From contig JAWVZB010000064.1 in NCBI GenBank assembly GCA_033722375.1, forward strand, positions 1 to 18,960: DNA of 18,960 nt, given 5' to 3'. Positions within the stretch are counted from its first letter, which is position 1; each line of letters starts with the position of its first letter. Below the pieces are notes generated by a model that was not told the origin of the DNA, did no database searches, and worked only from the letters and a program-made list of their open reading frames with translations. The DNA comes from JAWVZB01 sp033722375 (GTDB lineage Bacteria > Actinomycetota > Nitriliruptoria > Nitriliruptorales > Nitriliruptoraceae). The position numbers were made by a program, and so were the translations under genes. Of this stretch, positions 5,868 through 14,198 are shown in pieces.

Positions 5868-8411
5868 ATGAACGCTGAGGCGCCACCCGTGGAGCAGCCA
5901 CACTCGACAGCCGTCGAGGAAGTCTTGACACGGCTCGAGGTCGACCCCGAGGTCGGACTGACCTCGCAGGAGGCAGAGGACCGTCGGGAAAGGCACGGCG
6001 ACAACCGCCTGCGGGAGCAACAGTCCACCCCGTGGTGGGAGCTGCTGTGGGATCAGATCGCCGAAGCCGTGATCGTGCTGTTGCTCGGGGCGGCGGTGGC
6101 GGGCTTCGTCATCGGTGAGGTCATCGAGGCGGTCGCCATCCTCGTCGTGCTCGTCGTCAACACGATCGTGGGCTTCGTCACCGAGCTCCAGGCAGCACGC
6201 TCGATGGAGTCGTTGCGGGAGATGATGACGACGCTCGCTGATGTCGAACGCGACGATCGTCGTGACGAAGTCGATGCCAGCCTCCTCGTGCCCGGGGACA
6301 TCGTCATCGTCGAGGCAGGCGAGAAGGTGCCTGCCGACATCCGCCTGCTCGAAGCCGAAGACACCCGCGTCGAGGAATCGGCACTCACGGGTGAGAGCGA
6401 GCCGGTCACGAAATCCCCGGAGCCAGTCGAGGAGGACACGGCCGTCGGCGATCGCAGCTCGATGCTGTTCATGGGTACCACCCTGGCTGACGGTCGGGCA
6501 CGGGGCGTGGTGGTCGCGACCGGGTCCGGGACCGAGATGGGCAAGGTCGCCGAACTAGCCGAGTCCGCTGAGCAGACGAAGGCCCCGTTGCAAGAGGGGC
6601 TCGACCAGTTGTCGCGTCGCTTGGCGGTCGGGGTGATCGTCGGGGCCGCGGTTCTGTTCGGTGTCGGTGTGCTGCGCGGTCGGGAGCTCAACGAGGTCAT
6701 CGAGCTCTCGATCGCCCTGGCCATCGCCGTGGTGCCCGAGGGACTGCCAGCAGTCGCCACGCTCACCCTCGCAGTGGGGATGCGGCGCATGGCTCGAGGC
6801 AACGCCCTCGTGCGACGCCTCCCGGCGGTCGAGACGCTCGGGTCGACCACCGTCGTGTGCTCCGACAAGACGGGGACCCTGACCCAGAACGAGATGGAGG
6901 TGGTCGAGGTCGCCCTGGCCGATGATGCGGCCGAGGAAGACCTGTGGGTCTCGGCGGTGTTGTGCAACGACAGCGACATCGATGAGGACGACGACCCGGT
7001 CGGCGACCCCACCGAGGTCGCGCTCTTGCGTGGCGCCGCCGCCTACGGCCTCGACTGGCGTGAGGTTCGCGACGACCACGATCGCACGAGGGAGGTCCCC
7101 TTCGATTCGGACACGATGCGGATGGCGACCGTCAACGACGGCACCGTGCACGTGAAGGGTGCTCCCGGCGTGCTCCTCGAAGAGCAGGAGCATGCGGAGC
7201 TGCTGGAGCGAGCCGCCGACATGGCCGATGGGGCCTTGCGCACGCTGGCGATCGCGCGCCGCCCTCACCCCGGCGACGGCGCTGAAGACGACGAGCTGTT
7301 CCAGGACCTCGAGATCCTCGGCGTTGTGGGGATGGAGGATCCACCCCGCGACACCGCCTCCGAAGCCATCGATCTCCTCCATCAGGCCGGCATCCGGACC
7401 ATCATGATCACCGGTGACCGTCCCGACACCGCGGAGGCCATCGCGACCAGGATGGATCTGCCCCAGCACGAAGGTGTGCTCGAAGGCAGCGACATCGCCG
7501 GTCGTGAGGGCCCCGACCTCGAGGAGCGGATCGGCGAGCTCGAGGTGTTCGCGCGGGTCGATCCGGAGCACAAGCTCCGGATCGTCGAAGCGCTCCAAGA
7601 GCGGGGCGAGATCGTCGCGGTCACCGGTGACGGGGTCAACGACGCGCCGGCGCTGAGCCAGGCCGACGTCGGGGTGGCGATGGGATCCGGCACCGACGTC
7701 GCCAAGGACGCGGCCGACATCGTGCTCCTGGACGACCGGTTCGCGACGATCCAGACGGCCGTCGAGGAGGGCCGGCGGATATTCGCCAACATCCGCCGGT
7801 TCGGCCAGTTCCTGTTCTCGTGGCACGTCGCTGAGGTCAGTGTCATCACCGCGTCGCTGGTGGGCGGGTTCACCGCCCCGCTCTCGGGGTTGATGATCCT
7901 GTGGAACAACCTCGTGATCGACGTTCTGCCGTCTTTCGCGCTCGCGCTGGAGCCCAGTCGCGCCGACGTCATGCGGGAATCGCCGCGTGACCCGGACGAA
8001 CCGGTGATCAACCGGCCGATACTCCGGCGCATCGCCACCCAGGCGGCACTGGTCGCCGGTGTCGGTCTGCTGGCCTTCTTCCTCGGGCTCAACGTCTACG
8101 ACCTCGACACCGCCGGCGCCCGGACGATGACGTTCCTCGCCATGTCGGCGGGCCAGACCCTGGCCGTCTTCAACGCTCGCAGCGACACCGGCTCCGGTTT
8201 CAGCGGCGCCAGCGCGAACCCCTGGCTCTGGGGAGCGCTCGGGCTGACCTTCGTCCTCGAGGCTGTCGCGCTGTCGATCCCGCCGCTACGTGACGTCCTC
8301 GGCCTCGCTGGTCTCCCCTTGCAGGGCTGGGTCGTGGCGGGGTTGTTGGGGCTCGTTCCGGTCACCGTCACCCAGGGCTGGCGGATCGCCCGGGATCGGC
8401 TCGGTGGCTGA
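5868..8411 (+). CDS. P-type (PII) cation-translocating ATPase, Ca2+-ATPase-like
   Basis: Membrane pump of 847 residues that couples ATP hydrolysis to cation export. In order: an N-terminal cation-ATPase domain (about 1-65), an actuator domain with TGES (174-177), a TM4 PEGLP motif (290-294), the phosphorylation site DKTGT (D333), the hinge motif GDGVNDAP (587-594) and a C-terminal bundle of membrane helices. PEGLP with an acidic TM4 residue places it with SERCA/PMCA-like pumps. At SERCA site I/II positions I read H653 for N768, E656 for E771, N681 for N796, I684 for T799 and D685 for D800. The ion stoichiometry or preference may therefore differ from SERCA; PMCA also lacks the threonine. ATG 5868 is preferred over an in-frame TTG at 5859. 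The gene is flanked by independent units and I see no specific regulator. Confidence 0.92.
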   Translation: MNAEAPPVEQPHSTAVEEVLTRLEVDPEVGLTSQEAEDRRERHGDNRLREQQSTPWWELLWDQIAEAVIVLLLGAAVAGFVIGEVIEAVAILVVLVVNTIVGFVTELQAARSMESLREMMTTLADVERDDRRDEVDASLLVPGDIVIVEAGEKVPADIRLLEAEDTRVEESALTGESEPVTKSPEPVEEDTAVGDRSSMLFMGTTLADGRARGVVVATGSGTEMGKVAELAESAEQTKAPLQEGLDQLSRRLAVGVIVGAAVLFGVGVLRGRELNEVIELSIALAIAVVPEGLPAVATLTLAVGMRRMARGNALVRRLPAVETLGSTTVVCSDKTGTLTQNEMEVVEVALADDAAEEDLWVSAVLCNDSDIDEDDDPVGDPTEVALLRGAAAYGLDWREVRDDHDRTREVPFDSDTMRMATVNDGTVHVKGAPGVLLEEQEHAELLERAADMADGALRTLAIARRPHPGDGAEDDELFQDLEILGVVGMEDPPRDTASEAIDLLHQAGIRTIMITGDRPDTAEAIATRMDLPQHEGVLEGSDIAGREGPDLEERIGELEVFARVDPEHKLRIVEALQERGEIVAVTGDGVNDAPALSQADVGVAMGSGTDVAKDAADIVLLDDRFATIQTAVEEGRRIFANIRRFGQFLFSWHVAEVSVITASLVGGFTAPLSGLMILWNNLVIDVLPSFALALEPSRADVMRESPRDPDEPVINRPILRRIATQAALVAGVGLLAFFLGLNVYDLDTAGARTMTFLAMSAGQTLAVFNARSDTGSGFSGASANPWLWGALGLTFVLEAVALSIPPLRDVLGLAGLPLQGWVVAGLLGLVPVTVTQGWRIARDRLGG

Positions 8412-8549
8412 CCACCCCGCTCACTCGTCCCTAGCCGGGACCTGGGCCACCCCCGGCCGTGAGGACGGCATGGCGAAGCGGCGCGCTGTCCACGGCGGAA
8501 TCCGGGCTGTCGGAAACGGGACATCTCACGGGGCCGTGTCCGTCGTCGA

Positions 8550-8584
8550 CCCTCGTCGGTAGCCTTCGCGTTCGCCGACGAGGG
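8550..8584 (+). promoter_or_regulatory. 10-bp inverted repeat spanning the permease leader and ribosome-binding site
   Basis: CCCTCGTCGG (8550-8559) and CCGACGAGGG (8575-8584) are perfect inverted repeats with a 15-nt loop that contains TAGCCT (8560-8565), a -10-like hexamer. The right arm ends in AGGG, the apparent Shine-Dalgarno sequence for the ATG at 8591. It could be a dyad operator centred on the promoter, or an RNA hairpin hiding the ribosome-binding site if transcription starts upstream of 8550. Confidence 0.55.
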
Positions 8585-8590
8585 CCTGGG

Positions 8591-10957
8591 ATGCAACCGC
8601 GGGAAGATCTCAAGCGGGACCTTGGGTTCTGGGGTGCGCTGACCATCGGCGCCGGAACCATGATCGGTGCGGGGATCTTCCTGCTCGCGGGCGTCGCCCT
8701 GGAGCTGACGGGCCCGGCCGCGATCTTCTCGTACCTCATCGCCGGGGTGATCTGTCTCATGACCGCGGCCAGCGCGGCCGAGTTGGCGACGGGCATGCCG
8801 ACGTCGGGGGGTGACTACTTCTTCGTCTCTCGATCGCTCGGCCCGGCTCTCGGCGCGATCTCCGGTGTCGGGATCTGGCTGAGCCTCACGGTGGCGATCG
8901 CGTTCTACCTCGTCGGGATGGGGGACTTCCTCGCACAGATCACGCCGCTGTCTCCGGTCTTCGGGGCGATGACGGGCGGGGTGTTGCTGATCGTGCTGAA
9001 CGTCGTCGGGGCGAAGGAGTCGGGGCGCGCACAGATCGTCGTCGTCGTGACACTCGTGCTCATCCTCGGGGTGTTCGTGGCCGCCGGGGTCTTCGAACTC
9101 GAGCCGGACAACTTCACCCCGTTCTTCCCGTTCGGCGGGTCGCCGGTGCTGTCGACCACCGCGTTGGTGTTCGTGTCCTTCCTGGGTTTCGTGAAGATCG
9201 CCGCGGTCGCGGAGGAGGTGCAGGATCCCGACCGCAACCTGCCGAGAACCCTGATCGGTTCGGTGGCGATCGTGACTGTCCTCTACGTGCTGATCGTGTT
9301 GACGATCGGTGGGATCTTCACCCAGGAGACGATCGTCGGTGTCCGTGATCCGTTGACACAGGCTGCTCGTCGTCTCTTCGGCACCGTGGGAGGGCAGGCG
9401 ATCATCTTCGCTGGGCTGTTGGCGACGTTGTCGTCTGCGAACGCGAGCATCCTGGCGTCGTCTCGGATCAACCTGGCGATGGCGCGCGACGGGATGTTCC
9501 CGACGTGGCTCGCGCAGATCAGCCGCCGGTTCGTCACGCCGTCCCGGGCCATCGTGCTGACCGGAGTCCTCGCGCTCCTGGCGATCGTGGCGATCCCCAA
9601 CCTCGAGGAGTTGGCGAAGGTCGCGAGTTCGCTGCAGCTCTACAGCTACGCGGCCCTGAACATCGGTTGCGTCGTTCTTCGCGCTGCGAATCCCGACTGG
9701 TACCGGCCGACCTTCCGAACCCCCGGCTATCCGTTCACGCAGCTCGTCGCGGCTGGGGGCTGCATCAGCATCATCTTCTTCTCGGGGCCGTTCGCACAGA
9801 TCGCGGTCGTGACCCTGATCGTGGGCAGTCTCGCGTTCTACGCCCTCTGGGGGCGGCAACGCGCTGACATCGAGCACGCGATCCCGGATCTCCGCAGCCG
9901 ATGGGCACGGCTCGGTCTGAGCGCCTTCTTCACTCCCGCGACCCGCTTCGGGACAGAAGCGGCAGGCACGGAGGCGCCGGTCGAGGTACCGCCGATCGAG
10001 CGCATCCCCGGGCCCCGCTGGCCCCGGCGTGTCGTGGTCGCGCTCGCCAACCCCGACACCGAGGTCTCCTTACTGCGGTTCGGGCGCCAGCTCGCGACCG
10101 GCGCGGACGAGGGTGGCGAAGTACTCGGCATCCACCTGGTTCGCGTCCCACGCCAGACATCGCTCGACGTCGCGAGGGAGCAGCTGGCGGACAACCGTCC
10201 CCCTCCCGCCCGCGAGGAGCTCGAGCGCACGAGCAGCGAGGTACCTGCTCCCCTTGCGGAGACCACCATCGACACGGCCACCGGCCTCGCTCACGATGTC
10301 TTCGATGGGCTCATCAACGAGACCGAGTGGCGTGATGCCGACCTGCTGCTCATGGGATGGCACGGAGGCTTCAGCGCCGGACGCATCTACAACTCGCCGA
10401 TCCAACGGGTGATCGCCGGTCTGCGGGCGGACCTGGCCGTCCTCAAGGATCGGGGCACCGAACAGCCCCGTCGCATCCTCGTGCCGTGGGGCGGAGGGAT
10501 CCACGCTCGGCTGGGGATCGAACTCGCGGTGAGGATGGCACGAGCCACCAACGGGGTCGTCGAGATCCTCCGCATCGTCCGCGAGGACGTGGACGCGGTG
10601 GATGAGGAAGAACGCTTGCGGGACGAGGTGACCACCCTGGTCGGTGACCTCGATCAGCTGGCCTACCGGGTCCGTCGAAGCCAGGAGGTCAGTGCCGGGA
10701 TCCGCGAGACCCTCCATGACGACGGCCCCTTCGATCTCGTCGTCATCGGCGCGTCGCGGGAGTCCCGACTCCGCAACGTGCTGTTCGGATCGATCCCCGA
10801 TTTCGTCGCCGACGAGGCCGACTGCTCTGTGCTGATGGTCCACCGTTACGTTCCGGAGCACTGGAGCTACCGGCTCCCCGCACGACTGAAGCGGATCCGG
10901 GAGTGGACCGGTACCACCAGCTCACCCGAGGAGGCCAGCCCTCAGCGGAACTCCTGA
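8591..10957 (+). CDS. APC-family amino-acid permease fused to two universal stress protein (USP) domains
   Basis: 788-residue membrane transporter with a large cytoplasmic tail. Residues about 1-425 form a hydrophobic bundle of roughly 12 helices, opening with the APC signature GAGTMIGAGIF, typical of amino acid/polyamine/organocation permeases. Residues about 479-620 and 627-775 are two USP/UspA folds. USP2 has GASRESRLRNVLFGS, close to the G-x2-G-x9-G-S ATP-binding motif but with Arg for the second Gly. USP1 has GWHGGFSAGRIYNS, in which the last Gly is replaced by Ser. The tail may therefore sense nucleotide or stress and gate transport, as proposed for other permease-USP fusions; the substrate is unknown. 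AGGG at 8581-8584, 6 nt before the ATG, decides the start; an upstream GTG at 8459 would add 44 residues lacking any family similarity. Confidence 0.9.
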   Translation: MQPREDLKRDLGFWGALTIGAGTMIGAGIFLLAGVALELTGPAAIFSYLIAGVICLMTAASAAELATGMPTSGGDYFFVSRSLGPALGAISGVGIWLSLTVAIAFYLVGMGDFLAQITPLSPVFGAMTGGVLLIVLNVVGAKESGRAQIVVVVTLVLILGVFVAAGVFELEPDNFTPFFPFGGSPVLSTTALVFVSFLGFVKIAAVAEEVQDPDRNLPRTLIGSVAIVTVLYVLIVLTIGGIFTQETIVGVRDPLTQAARRLFGTVGGQAIIFAGLLATLSSANASILASSRINLAMARDGMFPTWLAQISRRFVTPSRAIVLTGVLALLAIVAIPNLEELAKVASSLQLYSYAALNIGCVVLRAANPDWYRPTFRTPGYPFTQLVAAGGCISIIFFSGPFAQIAVVTLIVGSLAFYALWGRQRADIEHAIPDLRSRWARLGLSAFFTPATRFGTEAAGTEAPVEVPPIERIPGPRWPRRVVVALANPDTEVSLLRFGRQLATGADEGGEVLGIHLVRVPRQTSLDVAREQLADNRPPPAREELERTSSEVPAPLAETTIDTATGLAHDVFDGLINETEWRDADLLLMGWHGGFSAGRIYNSPIQRVIAGLRADLAVLKDRGTEQPRRILVPWGGGIHARLGIELAVRMARATNGVVEILRIVREDVDAVDEEERLRDEVTTLVGDLDQLAYRVRRSQEVSAGIRETLHDDGPFDLVVIGASRESRLRNVLFGSIPDFVADEADCSVLMVHRYVPEHWSYRLPARLKRIREWTGTTSSPEEASPQRNS

Positions 10958-11028
10958 GCCATCCAGCACGGTCTCTGCCTGATGGTGCGTATCGTCAGGG
11001 GCGAGGAGCGCGGAGGTCGGGAGCAGTC

Positions 11029-11834
11029 TTGCAGGACATCGTGGCGCTGCCGCAGGAGTGCTCCCGGGCGGTGATCCATCCGATTGGGAGGTTGCGAGTG
11101 AGGGCGAGTTCCACATCGTCGCCGCCGCTCCCAACCGCGGGGTGGTCCGGGTGGCCCGCCAGGAGGGTCATGTCGACGAGATGAGGAGGGTTGCAGCGCT
11201 GCGCACACGCCTGGCCACGTTCGACCTGCCGTTCCAGATCCCTGTTCCCCTCACCGATGTGGTGGAGCACGACGGGCGTGCGGCAGTCGCGATGACCTGG
11301 GTTGCAGGGCAGCCGGCCCCGAAGGGTGAGCCACGCGTGGCTGGAGCTCGAGACCTGCTCGACGCACTACGGAGCATCGACGTTGCCCAACTCGACGGCT
11401 TGCTGGCTTCGCCGCGGGCGTATGCCGGCGGCGCACGGTGGCACGAGCTGATGTCCCAGGCGTGTCGTGCCCCGCCTGCCGGCTGACCTCCAGCAGGAGG
11501 CCCACGACCGCATCGAGGCGGTTGTTGATCTCGACCCTCCGCCGCCGTCGCTTGTCCACGGGGATCTGGCGGGTGACAACGTGCGGTGGCGCGGTGATGC
11601 GGTCGCGGGCGTTCGCGACTGGGATCTCGCCTCCGCATGGGATCCAGCGGTTGATGCGGCCTGTCTCGCCTGGCACGACTGAGACACCGCCGGGCCATCA
11701 CGCACTACCGCGTGTTTGGTCTCGAGCAGATCGCAGCCGACATCCTCGCCGATGCGTCACCGGCGCGAATCGAGCGGACCGTTGGGCGGATCGCGACGTG
11801 GGTGAGAGACGCCCCGGAACCGGCGCTGCCATGA
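11029..11834 (+). pseudogene. APH-family phosphotransferase, frameshifted
   Basis: Kinase-fold phosphotransferase of the aminoglycoside/macrolide/choline type, split over frames. TTG at 11029 (GGGAG upstream) gives LQDIVALPQE; a frame change near 11058 leads into LPGGDPSDWEVASEGEFHIVA; a second near 11460 (one extra G after HELMSQ) leads into RVVPRLPADLQQEAHDR; a third near 11681 (one missing G) leads into RHRRAITHYRVFGLEQIAAD and on to the stop at 11832-11834. The repaired protein would be about 268 residues with the catalytic HGDLAGDN (Brenner motif) and the metal-binding DWD of DWDLASAWD, both in the middle segment. Every step is a single G, so either the gene is decaying or the assembly contains homopolymer errors. 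The substrate is not predictable. Confidence 0.8.
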
Positions 11835-12038
11835 CCGGCCGAGGACGATCCACGCGCTGCGCCTGGGTTGAGGTCATCGCCCACGTGTGGTGCCGCCGAC
11901 GAGATCCACCGAGCGTTATGTGCTGCCCCGCCACTCGGGCGCCCGCCCGGAACCACGCTTGCGTGGCATGCCGATCTGACCTGTCGGGTTTGACTTCCCA
12001 CCCGAGAACGTCACCTCTCTGCCGTGGTGACTTGCGGC
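11835..12038. other. non-coding gap between the phosphotransferase remnant and cotH-like gene
   Basis: No convincing protein or RNA gene. Two weak inverted repeats, TCGGGT/ACCCGA (11984-12005) and GTCACC/GGTGAC (12010-12031), lie just past the 3' end of the minus-strand CotH-family gene and could terminate it. Stems are 6 bp with 10-nt loops, so this is uncertain. Confidence 0.4.
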
Positions 12039-13415
12039 TCACTGGAGGTACTCGGCGATGGCGGCTGATTCCTCTTCGAGCACGTCGGGGTCCACGAGCC
12101 CGCTGTCAGCCAGGACGTCGACGCGGGCCTCGAGCAGCTCGGCGCCCAGACCGCTGTCGATGAGGTCGTTGGTCAGGCGCTGGAGCTCGGCGTCGACCAT
12201 GGCGGCGAACTCGTCCACCTCCAGGAAGCGGTCCGACAACACGTTGCCCATGCCTGGTCCGCCCTCACCGGGCGCCCCGTCCGGTCCGCCATGACCGAAG
12301 GGTGGGGTCATCTCGCCGTCGCCACCCGGAGCAGGTGCGTCCTCACCGTCGCCACGCCGGGCGGGTGGGCCGTCACCGTTGCGCAGGGGCACGTCGTCGG
12401 GGGGTGAGAACTGGCCGTCCTGGCCGCCGGCGACACCGCCCGGGCCGTTCCGTCCGCGGGGGCCGGCACCGAAGGCGAGGTTGTAGTCCCACGGCACGAC
12501 GGTCATCAGGCCGGTTTCTGCGTCCCACCACAGGTAGGAGTTGTTGCCGGGGCCGTCGATGTCGTCGAAGTTGTCGACCAGCTCGTTGGCGGCGAGGTAG
12601 GTCGCGAACGCCTCGACGTCCATCCACTCCGACAGCTCGGCGGCGAAGGTGTCGTCGTCGGCCTCGTTGATGAACTCGAGGAAGTCGATCAGCGGGGTGA
12701 GGTCGGCAACGTCGTCACCGGCCTCCTGGTCGAACTCCTCGTCGTAGGCGTCGGGGTCGTTGCCGCGGTAGGTGTAGTCGCCGGTGGCCTTGGCCTTGTA
12801 CAGCGCGCCGTCGTTGGCGAAGGTGTCCTCGACCCATTCGTCGTCAGGGTTCTCCACGACCAGCCGTAGCACCGCTTCTGAGCCGTTGACGTCGAAGGTG
12901 ATCCACGATGCGTCCTCCGAGGCCAGGCCAGCCGCGGCCAGGATGTCCTGGGCGACCGCTTCGTTCAGGGCGGTCGTGGAGTTGTTGGACCGGACTGCGA
13001 ACTCTTCGATGCCCTCGTGATCTTGACCGCCGATGTATTCGTCGAGCTTGATCAGCCACGGCAGCTCCTCGGGGTCCTCGTCGCCGCTGCCGACGCTGCG
13101 CAGCGACGAGTTGCCCTTCAGCCGCATCCCGACCTGCTCGTAGGTGATGCCGTCGATGGTGACGGTGGCCTCGATCCAGGTCTTCTCGCCGGTTTCGGCA
13201 TAGGTGGCGACCAGTTCGGCGTAGTCGTCCTCGTCGAAGGTCACCGACACGGTGTGGACCGTCGAGGTGTCGAACAGACCGGTGGCCACCTCCTCGGTGT
13301 CGGCGAGCGCCGACGTGGTGACCTGGTCGTCGTCAGCCCCTCCGCCCGAGCAGCCGACGAGCGCGACGGCGAGCAGGATCGCGATTGTCAGTGACAGGTA
13401 CGAGCGGTAGCGCAT
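12039..13415 (-). CDS. CotH kinase family secreted lipoprotein
   Basis: 458-residue CotH-type protein; the family has a diverged protein-kinase fold, and Bacillus CotH phosphorylates spore-coat proteins. A lipoprotein signal peptide ends in LVGC with Cys22, so it should be anchored outside the membrane. Family motifs in order: GMRLKGNSSLRS (about 96-107), VRSNNSTTALNEAVAQD (about 141-157), LYKAKATGDY (about 205), DNFDDIDGPGNNSYLWW (about 281-297) and VPWDYNLAFG (about 307-316), the last two matching the conserved active-site region. A Gly/Pro/Asp-rich insert of about 75 residues (about 317-390) precedes a helical C-terminus. ATG 13415 is chosen for the signal peptide and a GAGGA 7 nt upstream; the longer frame to 13544 is not supported. 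It is divergent from the DUF4956-VTC operon, a known kind of neighbourhood for this family. The phosphate acceptor is unknown. Confidence 0.9.
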   Translation of the reverse strand: MRYRSYLSLTIAILLAVALVGCSGGGADDDQVTTSALADTEEVATGLFDTSTVHTVSVTFDEDDYAELVATYAETGEKTWIEATVTIDGITYEQVGMRLKGNSSLRSVGSGDEDPEELPWLIKLDEYIGGQDHEGIEEFAVRSNNSTTALNEAVAQDILAAAGLASEDASWITFDVNGSEAVLRLVVENPDDEWVEDTFANDGALYKAKATGDYTYRGNDPDAYDEEFDQEAGDDVADLTPLIDFLEFINEADDDTFAAELSEWMDVEAFATYLAANELVDNFDDIDGPGNNSYLWWDAETGLMTVVPWDYNLAFGAGPRGRNGPGGVAGGQDGQFSPPDDVPLRNGDGPPARRGDGEDAPAPGGDGEMTPPFGHGGPDGAPGEGGPGMGNVLSDRFLEVDEFAAMVDAELQRLTNDLIDSGLGAELLEARVDVLADSGLVDPDVLEEESAAIAEYLQ

Positions 13416-13486
13416 GGTGGCGTCCTCACGGTTGTGTGTCCGATCGCCACAGTGCTCCCGGGCGGTCACAACCACCTCCGTCCTGG

Positions 13487-13504
13487 CTTGGAGAACGCTC
13501 CGAG
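13487..13504 (-). promoter_or_regulatory. candidate response-regulator box oriented toward the CotH gene
   Basis: On the minus strand this reads CTCGGAGCGTTCTCCAAG, 12 of 15 fixed positions of TTCnnAGGGTTCTCnGAG. It lies 72 nt upstream of the CotH ATG and 15 bp from the oppositely oriented copy at 13520-13537. This is the weakest of three matches; I infer binding by the OmpR-family regulator encoded at 15039. Confidence 0.45.
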
Positions 13505-13519
13505 CTTCGCGTCGTGAGA

Positions 13520-13537
13520 TTCCAAGGGTTCTCGGAG
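13520..13537 (+). promoter_or_regulatory. candidate response-regulator box oriented toward the DUF4956-VTC operon
   Basis: TTCCAAGGGTTCTCGGAG, 68 nt upstream of the DUF4956 ATG. It shares the core AGGGTTCTCnGAG with the box upstream of the histidine kinase, in the same orientation relative to the downstream gene. No clear -10 element could be assigned after it. Confidence 0.6.
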
Positions 13538-13604
13538 GGAGCACACAGGTGCAGCTCAGCCGGGCGACCCACGGTGGTTGCCGTTACCGACCGGAGTCGT
13601 CCCC

Positions 13605-14198
13605 ATGACCCAGACCGTCTTGATCCTCATCGACCTCGTGGCCGTCGCGACGCTCGTGCTCGCGGTCTACCTGCCACGCCACCGGCGCACTGAGATGGTC
13701 GTGGCGTACCTGGGGATCAACGTGGGCACGCTGGCCGTGGCCAACGCACTGGCGTCGGCCGAGGTGAGCGCCGGGCTCGCCCTCGGGCTCTTCGGGGTGC
13801 TGTCGATCATCCGCCTGCGTTCGCTGGAGCTGGACCAGCCGGACGTCGCCTACTACTTCGCCGCCTTGGCGCTAGGGCTGCTCGGCGGCATCGCGACCTC
13901 GCCCGCCTGGCTCGCACCGGTACTGATGGCCGCTGTGGTGGCTGCGCTGTGGGTCGGTGACCACCCCCGCATCGCCCGCCGCACGGTCCACCAGCGCATG
14001 CGGTTGGATCGGGCGCACACCGACGACGAGAGCCTCGTGGCCCACCTCGAGGACCTGCTCGGCACCGAGGTCGTGCGGACGACCGTGCGCAGGATCGACC
14101 TGGTGCGAGACACCACCGACGTGGACGTGCGTTTCCTCCCCCCACAGCGGGCTGCCACGACAGCCTCCACCTCCGAGCAGGCCAGGAGCGACCGATGA
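13605..14198 (+). CDS. DUF4956 integral membrane protein
   Basis: 197-residue membrane protein. Hydrophobic segments lie at about 4-22, 31-50, 56-70, 81-98 and 101-117, followed by a cytoplasmic tail of about 80 residues with a mixed alpha/beta look (about 140-180). The stretch LFGVLSIIRLRS followed by YYFAALALGLLGGI is the conserved core of DUF4956. The family often sits beside VTC-domain polyphosphate polymerases, and here the stop overlaps the VTC start by 4 nt (ATGA), so the two are translationally coupled. It probably forms the membrane partner or channel for the polymerase; that role is inferred. ATG 13605 has GGAG 8 nt upstream; a TTG at 13578 in frame is less likely. Confidence 0.88.
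   Translation: MTQTVLILIDLVAVATLVLAVYLPRHRRTEMVVAYLGINVGTLAVANALASAEVSAGLALGLFGVLSIIRLRSLELDQPDVAYYFAALALGLLGGIATSPAWLAPVLMAAVVAALWVGDHPRIARRTVHQRMRLDRAHTDDESLVAHLEDLLGTEVVRTTVRRIDLVRDTTDVDVRFLPPQRAATTASTSEQARSDR

Noticed and set aside
6555..7826. 423-residue minus-strand open frame within the P-type ATPase
   Set aside because: It is the shadow of the ATPase coding strand; no ribosome-binding site or recognisable domain.
8470..8562. 30-codon plus-strand open frame with GAGGA 4 nt upstream, before the permease
   Set aside because: It could be an upstream leader peptide, but it has no repeated regulatory codons and stops about 30 nt before the permease start, with no similarity to support it.
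9243..9256. GAGAACCCTGATC inside the permease gene resembling the response-regulator box
   Set aside because: Only the core matches, the outer positions do not, and it is inside coding sequence with no downstream start.
8096..9877. 593-residue minus-strand open frame across the ATPase end and permease
   Set aside because: It runs antisense to two well-supported genes and is an Arg/Glu/Asp/His-rich artefact of GC-rich codon positions.
11438..12163. 241-residue plus-strand open frame overlapping the phosphotransferase remnant and the CotH 3' end
   Set aside because: It is out of frame with the recognisable phosphotransferase segments, and its product is an Arg-rich low-complexity sequence.
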